The notes under the pieces: generated by a model
Told to the model about the DNA's origin: nothing
Database searches by the model: none
What the model saw: the letters and a program-made list of their open reading frames with translations, nothing else
Program-made: the position numbers and the translations under genes
In this document: piece after piece, positions 12,325 to 19,047 of the stretch
Position numbering within the stretch: the stretch's first letter is position 1
How the letters are laid out: the number at the start of each line of letters is the position of its first letter
Assembly (NCBI RefSeq): GCF_900090265.1
Contig: NZ_LT607752.1
Span: 4,780,001-4,844,000, forward strand
From: Micromonospora rifamycinica
GTDB lineage: Bacteria; Actinomycetota; Actinomycetes; Mycobacteriales; Micromonosporaceae
DNA: 64,000 nt
Direction: 5' to 3'

Positions 12325-12760
12325 GTCCTTCCTGCGCCAGGCCCGGCGGCTGCGTGTGCGGCGTGACGGCCGGTGCCGCTGTGCGCCACGATCGTCACCC
12401 ACAGACAACCCTCAGGCCAGCGTTATCAAAAGGTGATGTTTGTGAGCGTGTGTCTACCCAGGGTGGCGGAGCCGGGCTCGGCTGCTGCGTTCTGGGCGAA
12501 TTGAGGGAGCTTGCCGGTCCATCGATGTTAACCGTCGGTAACATTCGGACATCCCCAAGATTTTTGCCCGTTACCCGCCGGTAGCAAGGGGTCTTGTGAG
12601 GTAGGTCGCTTCGCGGGAACATCCAATCCGCGTGCTGCAGCGGCCACCGGACCGGTGACAGCCTGCACGCGGCCACCGGCCCGGTGGCAACCGCAGCACC
12701 CTCCACCTCCTCCCGAACCGCGACCGCGTTCGGTGCTGACCCCTCGTCAAGGAGAACCCC
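12325..12760. other. Upstream region of the DUF6230/DUF6114 pair
   Basis: About 435 bp with no gene. It contains two similar 16-mers (12527-12542 and 12570-12585) described separately as possible operators, and a good ribosome-binding site (AAGGAG 12749-12754) at its right end. Confidence 0.6.
12527..12585 (+). promoter_or_regulatory. Pair of operator-like 16-mers
   Basis: GTTAACCGTCGGTAAC at 12527-12542 and GTTACCCGCCGGTAGC at 12570-12585 match at 13 of 16 positions. They are 43 bp apart, close to four helical turns, so they would face the same side of the DNA. Their TTA-CCG-CGG-TA layout resembles TetR-type operators. They lie about 175-230 bp before the DUF6230 gene. The regulator is unknown and the function is inferred. 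Confidence 0.4.
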
Positions 12761-13363
12761 GTGAGTGAAACGGAAGGCCGCCAGCTCGGCGGCGGGACAC
12801 GGTGGCGTCGCTTCGCCGCGATGATGGTGCCGGCCACCGCGGTGGCCGGGGCGATCGTCTTCGGCATGTCCAACGGCGCGATCGCCGCGTCGTTCGCCGT
12901 CTCCGGACAGACCTTCAAGGTCGGTGCCACCAAGCTGGAGGGCACCGGCTTCAAGCAGTACGGCGGCTTCGTGAAGGAGAAGGACGGGACCGCGCACCCG
13001 GTGGCCGTCTCCGAGATCACCAACGCCAAGCTCTACGACCTCTGCCAGTCGGTGAAGGTGCCGGACATGCCGATCGTGCTCACCATCAACGCCGGTGGCG
13101 ACGGCAAGCCGGCGACCGCCGAGGGCCTGCTCATCGACATGGACTCGCTCGGCGGTGACGCGGAGTTCACCAACATCAAGATCGGCCGGGACGCCACCGA
13201 CCTGAACGCCGGGGCCACGCCGAAGTCCTTCGGCCAGAGCGCCGACAAGGTCGTCATCAAGGACCTGGAGCAGGTGGCCCGCTCCACCAGCGCCGGTGTC
13301 TTCACCCTCAACGGCCTCAAGTTGAAGATCAACGTAGGGGCCGCCGCCAAGGAGTGCTTCTGA
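12761..13363 (+). CDS. DUF6230 family exported protein
   Basis: A 200-residue protein matching the actinobacterial DUF6230 family, sometimes labelled cholesterol esterase in databases without biochemical support. A basic stretch (RWRRFAAMM) and a hydrophobic segment (about 20-42) suggest export or a single membrane anchor. The rest is Gly/Thr/Lys-rich beta-type sequence with a cysteine near the end. GTG 12761 is the start, six nt after AAGGAG. It is 80 bp upstream of a DUF6114 gene in the same direction; this pairing recurs in Streptomyces and Micromonosporaceae, so the two probably act together at the membrane. The reaction or structural role is unknown. Confidence 0.85.
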   Translation: MSETEGRQLGGGTRWRRFAAMMVPATAVAGAIVFGMSNGAIAASFAVSGQTFKVGATKLEGTGFKQYGGFVKEKDGTAHPVAVSEITNAKLYDLCQSVKVPDMPIVLTINAGGDGKPATAEGLLIDMDSLGGDAEFTNIKIGRDATDLNAGATPKSFGQSADKVVIKDLEQVARSTSAGVFTLNGLKLKINVGAAAKECF

Positions 13364-13443
13364 GCTGAGGACCGGGCCCGTGGCGGCCACCCGCGACGGG
13401 CCCCGGCCCGGTACCACCCACGTCAGAATCGCCAGGAGGACAC

Positions 13444-14982
13444 GTGACATCCGCCCACGAGCGGCCCGCCCCACAGAGCCGGATCGGCCAGGCCTGGCGT
13501 GCCTTCCGCCGGTGGCGGCGGTCGCGGCCGTTCTGGGGCGGCCTCCTCACCGCGCTGGCCGGTCTGGAGATCTTCGCCACCACCCAGATGAGTCTCGGTG
13601 GTCTGACCTTCCAGATGGGGCCGACCGGCTTCCTGTCCTGGCTGATCCCGGTCATCCTGGTCACCTGCGGGATGCTGATGTGGTTCACCCCGCAGCAGCG
13701 CCTCTTCTACGCTGTCATCGCGGCGGTGACGGCGGTCTATTCGCTGATCGGGGTCAACCTCGGCGGGTTCTTCATCGGGCTGCTCCTGGGCATGGTGGGA
13801 AGCGCGCTGGGCTTCGCCTGGGTTCCGGCCCGCGCCCCGGCATCCCCACCCGCCGGGAACGGCACCGCGGCGGACGAGGAAGCGGCCGAGGCGGAGCCCC
13901 TCGTCGACGAGCTGATGCCGCCGTGGCAGGAGGAGCACACCACCGGTCCACTGACCGACACGCTGCCCCCACCGCGCAATCCGCTCCGGGAGCCGGTCCG
14001 GGGTGACCGGGCGGGAGCCGCCGACACCACGCAGATCCTGCCGACCGTCGACCCGGGTGCCTACCGCCCGGACCATCGGGATCCGCGGTCGTACGCGATC
14101 CTGCTGGTGCTGACCATCACCGCCATGGCCGCGCTGCTCGCGGTCCGGGGAGCGCAGCCGGCGCTCGCGGAGCCGGCCTGCCCCGGGCCGACAAAGACCG
14201 CGACCGCACCCTCCGTCCGTCCGTCCGTCCCGGCCGGTCCCAGCCCCACGCCGTCCGAGACGCCCGACGGCAACCTGCTCACCGACATCCTCGACGGCAT
14301 CACCGACCTGTTCACCGGCGACGACGACACCGCGCCGGCGGCGGCGTCCCCCACCCCCGAGCCCAGCGCCAGCAGGGCGGTCATCGGTTCCGGGGTCCGG
14401 CCGGGGCCGAGCGTGACCGCAACGGCCACCGGGTCGACCCCACCGTCCCCGACGGCGTCCGCCCGGCCCGGCCGGGGAACCTGCGGGAAGCCGGTGCCGC
14501 GCGCGGCCAAGCGGGTCGAGGTCGGCAAGCCCCTGCCGAGGATCGCCCCCGAGCAGGGGCAGCCGACGGTGGCCCGGCAGCCGTCCAAGCTGACCGGCAC
14601 CAAGGTCACCATGACCGGGCTGCGGTTCGAGGGGATCGTCGACCTGCCGACCGCGGACGGCACGCTGACGACGCTGAAGTTCAGCATGGCCAAGGCGGTC
14701 ACCGCCGACTTCACGCTGCTCGCCGACGGGCCGGCGGGCCGCCACCAGCGGTACGTCACCGACGAGCTGACGGTACGGGGCGACGTCGCGTTCTACGCCA
14801 CCCGGTTCGTCGGCAAGCTGCTCGGCATCACGATCACGCTGACTCCGGACCTGCCGTTTCCCGACGGCATCCCGATCACCTCACCGGTCCCGATCACCTT
14901 CACCGACCCGGTGATCGACCTGGCCTTCGTCGAGTCCGACTCGCTGACCGCCCGACCCGCACTGGACCTGAGCCTCTCCTGA
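13444..14982 (+). CDS. DUF6114 domain membrane protein
   Basis: A 512-residue protein. Residues about 25-125 form a bundle of hydrophobic helices with the DUF6114 signature (FWGGLLTALAGLEIF and LVTCGMLMWFTP). A Pro/Glu-rich cytoplasmic-type linker follows, then another transmembrane helix (about 218-238, ILLVLTITAMAALLAV). After a long Pro/Thr/Ser-rich spacer comes a C-terminal domain of about 150 residues with beta-rich sequence similar in style to the upstream DUF6230 protein. AGGAGG lies 4 nt before GTG 13444. Partnership with the DUF6230 protein is inferred from adjacency and from the conserved pairing in other genomes; function is unknown. Confidence 0.83.
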   Translation: MTSAHERPAPQSRIGQAWRAFRRWRRSRPFWGGLLTALAGLEIFATTQMSLGGLTFQMGPTGFLSWLIPVILVTCGMLMWFTPQQRLFYAVIAAVTAVYSLIGVNLGGFFIGLLLGMVGSALGFAWVPARAPASPPAGNGTAADEEAAEAEPLVDELMPPWQEEHTTGPLTDTLPPPRNPLREPVRGDRAGAADTTQILPTVDPGAYRPDHRDPRSYAILLVLTITAMAALLAVRGAQPALAEPACPGPTKTATAPSVRPSVPAGPSPTPSETPDGNLLTDILDGITDLFTGDDDTAPAAASPTPEPSASRAVIGSGVRPGPSVTATATGSTPPSPTASARPGRGTCGKPVPRAAKRVEVGKPLPRIAPEQGQPTVARQPSKLTGTKVTMTGLRFEGIVDLPTADGTLTTLKFSMAKAVTADFTLLADGPAGRHQRYVTDELTVRGDVAFYATRFVGKLLGITITLTPDLPFPDGIPITSPVPITFTDPVIDLAFVESDSLTARPALDLSLS

Positions 14983-15004
14983 CCTCACTCCACCCCCGGG
15001 TGCG

Positions 15005-15032
15005 TCGGGGGCGGGCATCCGCCCGCCCCCGA
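15005..15032. terminator. Bidirectional hairpin between convergent genes
   Basis: A perfect 12-bp stem (TCGGGGGCGGGC and its complement) with a 4-nt loop, between the DUF6114 gene and the convergent DUF885 gene. Confidence 0.85.
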
Positions 15033-15051
15033 CCACTGATCCCGAGCCGCC

Positions 15052-16722
15052 TCAGAGGCGGGCCAGCGCCCGGCGCAGCGGGTCGAGCCCGAGCGCGCCC
15101 AGGTCGAGCGCCTGCCGGTGGAACTCCCTGAGGTCGAAGTCGGCACCCCGGCGGGCCTTCGCGTCCTCCCGGGCCTGCAGCCAGATCCGCTCGCCCACCT
15201 TGTACGACGGCGCCTGCCCCGGCCAGCCCAGGTAGCGGTTCAGCTCGAACCGCAGGTTCTCCTCCGGCACCCGGCAGTGTGCCCGCATGAACTCCCAGCC
15301 CAGTTCCGGCGTCCAGCGCTCGCCCGGGTGGAACCCGAACGGGTTGTCCCTCGGGATCTCCAGCTCCAGGTGCATGCCGATGTCGATGATCACCCGGGCC
15401 GCCCGGAACGCCTGCCCGTCGAGCATGCCGAGCTTGTCGCCCGGGTCCTCCAGGTAGCCCAGATCGTCCATCAACCGCTCCGAGTAGAGCGCCCATCCCT
15501 CGCCGTGGCCGGACACCCAGCACAGCAGCCGCTGCCAGCGGTTGAGCAGCTCCGCCCGGACGGCGGTCTGGGCGACCTGGAGGTGGTGGCCGGGGACACC
15601 CTCGTGGTAGACCGTGGTCACCTCGCGCCAGGTGGAGAAGTCGGTGACCCCCTGCGGCACCGCCCACCACATCCGGCCCGGACGGGAGAAGTCCTCGCTC
15701 GGCCCGGTGTAGTAGATCGCCCCGTCGCTGGTCGGGGCGAGGCAGCACTCGATTCGACGGACCTGCTCGGGGATGTCGAAGTGGGTGCCGTGCAGCTCGC
15801 CGATCGCCTTGTCGGCCAGCGCCTGCATCCAGTCCCGGAACGCCTCCTTGCCCTGGATGGTCCGGGCCGGGTCGGCGTCCAGGACGGCCACCGCCTCGTC
15901 GACGCTGGCGCCCGGCCCGGCGATCCGCCCGGCGACCGTCCGCATCTCGGCCTCCAGCCGGGCCAGCTCCGCGAAGCCCCAGGCGTACGTCTCGTCCAGG
16001 TCGACCTTGGCACCGAGGAAGTACTGCGAGGCCAGTTCGTACCGTTCCCGGCCGGCGGCCTGCTTGTCCCGCCCCCGGGGGACCAGTTCGGTGCGCAGGA
16101 ACTGGGCGAACTCCGCGGTCGCCGCGGTCGCCGCCGCCGCGCCCCGGCGCAGGTCGGCACCGAGCGTGCCGTCGGCGTCCAGCCGCTGCACCAGGCCGTG
16201 GAAGAAGTTGTCGCCGTGCGGGTCGGTCCACGTGTCGCACTGCTTGGCCACCTCGGTCAGCTGCACCTTGGAGCTGACCCGGCCGGTGGCGGCGGCCTCG
16301 CGCAGGGTGGTCTTGTAGCCCTCCAGCGCGCCGGCGAAGCGGTTGAGCCGCGCGGCGACGTCGGCCCGCTCCTGCTCACTCCCGGTGGGCATCAGGTCGA
16401 AGACCAGGCGGATCTCGTGCAGGCCGCTGGCGATGACGTTCACCTCGCTGGTCAGCTCGCCCGCGTCGTGCCGGGCCAGCTCCAGGCCGAGGCGTTCCTG
16501 CATGGCCTCCTTGGCGGTCCGTTCCGCCTCGGACTCCGGCGCGGTGGCGTCCAGCTCGGCGAGGGTACGGCGGGTCAGCTCGGCCCGTGCCTCGTAGCCG
16601 GCGGGGGAGAGGTCGTCGAGCTGGTCGTCGTAGCCGGTGATGCCGACGTAGGTGGCGCCGGTCGGGCTCAGCGGTGCCCAGTCGGCCACGTACCGGTTCG
16701 CGAGGTCATCGATTCGTCCCAC
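15052..16722 (-). CDS. DUF885 family zinc metallopeptidase-like protein
   Basis: A 556-residue cytoplasmic protein of the DUF885 family, which is all-helical and related to M32/M3-type metallopeptidases. The key motif HEGVPGHHLQ is at about 373-382: H373 and H379/H380 would bind zinc with E374 as catalytic residue. A second conserved block (SGHGEGWALYSERL) supplies the further Glu ligand. No signal peptide is present. The length is normal for the family. The likely role is intracellular peptide or amino-acid-derivative hydrolysis, but substrates of most members are not known. ATG 16722 is the only reasonable start. The gene is divergent from the EamA transporter with about 170 bp between them. 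Confidence 0.88.
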   Translation of the reverse strand: MGRIDDLANRYVADWAPLSPTGATYVGITGYDDQLDDLSPAGYEARAELTRRTLAELDATAPESEAERTAKEAMQERLGLELARHDAGELTSEVNVIASGLHEIRLVFDLMPTGSEQERADVAARLNRFAGALEGYKTTLREAAATGRVSSKVQLTEVAKQCDTWTDPHGDNFFHGLVQRLDADGTLGADLRRGAAAATAATAEFAQFLRTELVPRGRDKQAAGRERYELASQYFLGAKVDLDETYAWGFAELARLEAEMRTVAGRIAGPGASVDEAVAVLDADPARTIQGKEAFRDWMQALADKAIGELHGTHFDIPEQVRRIECCLAPTSDGAIYYTGPSEDFSRPGRMWWAVPQGVTDFSTWREVTTVYHEGVPGHHLQVAQTAVRAELLNRWQRLLCWVSGHGEGWALYSERLMDDLGYLEDPGDKLGMLDGQAFRAARVIIDIGMHLELEIPRDNPFGFHPGERWTPELGWEFMRAHCRVPEENLRFELNRYLGWPGQAPSYKVGERIWLQAREDAKARRGADFDLREFHRQALDLGALGLDPLRRALARL

Positions 16723-16890
16723 GATGCGACCCTACGTGATCGTCGGGTCGGGTTGTCCACCGTCTTTGCCGGGCTCCGGGCGGCAGGTCACCGGGACGGG
16801 GGTCGATGGGGACGGATGGCTGGTGTGGCCGTGGACACGGTGGCCGGAATTCCGGCGACGTCGGCGTGCCGCTACGGCAGAGTGCAAGGG

Positions 16891-17886
16891 GTGACACGGC
16901 CTACCACTCCTGACCAGCCGGCGCTGCGTAGCTGGTTGCCGGGCTTCCTCGCCCTGGCGGCGATCTGGGGATCCAGCTTCCTGTTCATCAAGGTCGGCGT
17001 CGCCGAACTGCACCCCCTGCACCTCACCCTCTACCGGGTGGCGACCGGCGCGGCGACGCTGCTGGTGGTGTTGGTGCTGCTGCGGGACCGGCTGCCCGGC
17101 GGAGGCCGGGTCTGGGCGCACCTGGTGGTGGTCGCCACGTTCGGGGTGACCATCCCGTTCACCCTGTTCGGCTACGGCGAGCAACGGGTCGAGTCGATGC
17201 TCGCCGGCATCTGGAACGCCACCACACCGCTGTTCGTGCTGCCGCTGGCGGTGCTGGTGTTCCGTACCGAGCGGTTGACCGCGCGGGCCGCCGTCGGGCT
17301 CGGACTGGGCTTCCTCGGGGTGCTGGTGGTGCTCGGCGTCTGGGCGGGGGTGGGCGGGGCGCACTTCACCGGCCAGTTGATGTGTTTCGGCGCGGCGGCC
17401 TGTTACGGCGTGGCCATCCCGTACCAGAAGAGGTTCGTCGCCGGCAGCGCCCACTCCGGGCTGTCGCTCTCGACGGCGCAGCTGCTGGTGGCCACCGCCC
17501 AACTGGCGGTCGTCGGGCCGCTGGTGGCCGGAGCCCCACCGGCACCGGCCAGCCTGTCGGCGCCGGTGGTCGGCAGCGTGCTGGCGCTCGGTGCGCTCGG
17601 CACCGGGCTGGCCTTCGTGATCAACCTGCGCAACATCCGGGTGGTCGGGGCGAGCACCGCCGCCACGGTGACGTACCTGGTGCCGATCTTCGCGGTGCTG
17701 CTCGGCGCGCTGGTGCTCGGCGAGCGGCTGACCTGGCACCAGCCGGTCGGCGCGCTGGTCGTGCTGCTCGGCGTGGCGGTCGCGCAGGGCCTGGTCGGCC
17801 CCCGCCGGACGCGCGCCGCCGAAGCGCCGCCCGCCGACGCCGCCCCGCCCGCCACGGGGGCGGTGGCGGGAGCCGCCGTCCGCTGA
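16891..17886 (+). CDS. EamA/DMT family transporter
   Basis: A membrane protein of about 331 residues with ten predicted transmembrane helices in two EamA halves (first half begins FLALAAIWGSSFLFIKVGV; second half includes ATVTYLVPIFAVLLGALVLGE). DMT-family EamA proteins usually export amino acids or other metabolites; the substrate cannot be told from sequence. GTG 16891 is chosen because residues before it are not membrane-like; in-frame GTG 16882 and ATG 16816 are alternatives and none has a clear ribosome-binding site. The Ala/Pro-rich C-terminal tail is cytoplasmic. It converges with the PHP gene only 16 bp away, with no terminator between. Confidence 0.88.
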   Translation: MTRPTTPDQPALRSWLPGFLALAAIWGSSFLFIKVGVAELHPLHLTLYRVATGAATLLVVLVLLRDRLPGGGRVWAHLVVVATFGVTIPFTLFGYGEQRVESMLAGIWNATTPLFVLPLAVLVFRTERLTARAAVGLGLGFLGVLVVLGVWAGVGGAHFTGQLMCFGAAACYGVAIPYQKRFVAGSAHSGLSLSTAQLLVATAQLAVVGPLVAGAPPAPASLSAPVVGSVLALGALGTGLAFVINLRNIRVVGASTAATVTYLVPIFAVLLGALVLGERLTWHQPVGALVVLLGVAVAQGLVGPRRTRAAEAPPADAAPPATGAVAGAAVR

Positions 17887-17902
17887 TCCGGCTCCGGCGG
17901 GG

Positions 17903-18973
17903 TCAGGCTCGGGCGCGGGTCCAGTCGACCAGGCGGTCCGCCGGCCAGGTGTTGACCACCCGGTCGGCGGGGACGCCGCACTGCGCGGCCCGGACGCAAC
18001 CGAACCGCTGCCAGTCCAGTTGCCCGGGGGCGTGCGCGTCGGTGTCGATGGCGAACCGGCAACCGGCCTCCAGCGCGCGGCGGATCAGCCGCTTCGGGGG
18101 GTCCTGCCGCTCCGGCCGGGAGTTGATCTCCACGGCCACGTCGTGTTCGGCGCAGGCGGCGAAGACCGCGTCCGCGTCGAAGTCGCTCTCGGCGCGGGTC
18201 CGCGCCCGGTGCCCCTTGTCACCCGGGCCGGTCACCCCGGCCGGACGGGACGACACCATCCGCCCGGTGCAGTGGCCGAGGATGTCCAGGTGCGGGTTGG
18301 CGATCGCGGTGAGCATCCGCCGGGTCATCCGGGCACGTTCGTCGCGCAGGCCGCTGTGCACCGAGCCGACCACCACGTCGAGCCGGGCCAGCAGCTCCTC
18401 GTCCTGGTCGAGGGTGCCGTCGGCGAGGATGTCCACCTCGATCCCGGTGAGGATGCGGAACCCCCGGGGCAGCGCCGCGTTCACCGCCGCCACGTGGTCT
18501 AGCTGCCGGCGCAGCCGGTCGGCGGTGAGGCCCCGGGCCACCGTCAGCCGGGGCGAGTGGTCGGTCAGCACCACGTACTCGTGGCCGAGCTCGACAGCGG
18601 CGAGCGCCATCTCCTCGATCGGTGACCCGCCGTCGGACCAGTCCGAGTGGGTGTGGCAGTCGCCGCGCAGCGCGGCCCGCAGCGCACCGGCCGCCTCGTC
18701 GAGGTCGGTGCCCTCGGTGGCGACCAGCCGGCGCAGGTAGACCGGCTCCTCGCCGGCCAGCGACTCGGCGACGCACCGGGCGGTGACGTCACCGACGCCG
18801 GGCAGCGTGGTGAGGGTGCCGGCCCGGGTCCGCTCGGTCAGCTCCGCCGCCGGCAGCGCGGCGAGGGCCGCCGCCGCCGAGCGGAACGCGCGTACCCGGT
18901 AGGTGGCCTCGTTGGCCCGCTCCAGCAGGAACGCGATCCGGCGCAGGTCGGCGACGGGGTCTCTGGCGCTCAT
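17903..18973 (-). CDS. PHP domain phosphoesterase with PolX-like helix-hairpin-helix N-terminus
   Basis: A 356-residue protein. Residues about 1-80 resemble the 8-kDa/helix-hairpin-helix region of family X DNA polymerases (TLPGVGDVTARCVAE). From about 104 comes a PHP domain with metal-binding motifs H107-T-H109, LTDHS, GIEVDIL, GSVHSG, LGHCTG, EINS and DTDAH. It is like the C-terminal part of bacterial PolX without the polymerase palm domain. PolX PHP domains have 3'-5' exonuclease or phosphoesterase activity, so a role in DNA repair processing is plausible but inferred. ATG 18973 lies just downstream of the GH81 terminator. Confidence 0.85.
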   Translation of the reverse strand: MSARDPVADLRRIAFLLERANEATYRVRAFRSAAAALAALPAAELTERTRAGTLTTLPGVGDVTARCVAESLAGEEPVYLRRLVATEGTDLDEAAGALRAALRGDCHTHSDWSDGGSPIEEMALAAVELGHEYVVLTDHSPRLTVARGLTADRLRRQLDHVAAVNAALPRGFRILTGIEVDILADGTLDQDEELLARLDVVVGSVHSGLRDERARMTRRMLTAIANPHLDILGHCTGRMVSSRPAGVTGPGDKGHRARTRAESDFDADAVFAACAEHDVAVEINSRPERQDPPKRLIRRALEAGCRFAIDTDAHAPGQLDWQRFGCVRAAQCGVPADRVVNTWPADRLVDWTRARA

Positions 18974-18990
18974 GCCTGGCAACCTACGCG

Positions 18991-19027
18991 CCCGCGCCGC
19001 CGGTCGGGTGACGACCGGCGGCGCGGG
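18991..19027 (-). terminator. Terminator of the GH81 gene
   Basis: A perfect 16-bp stem with a 5-nt loop (GGTGA on the plus strand), 20 nt past the GH81 stop codon and immediately before the PHP gene. It should isolate the PHP gene from GH81 transcription. Confidence 0.85.
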
Positions 19028-19047
19028 GATTGGCGGTGTGGGCCGGA

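Noticed and set aside
15118..16890. Extended N-terminus of the EamA protein back to 15118
   Set aside because: This part is antisense to the DUF885 gene and has no membrane segments; it is frame leakage.
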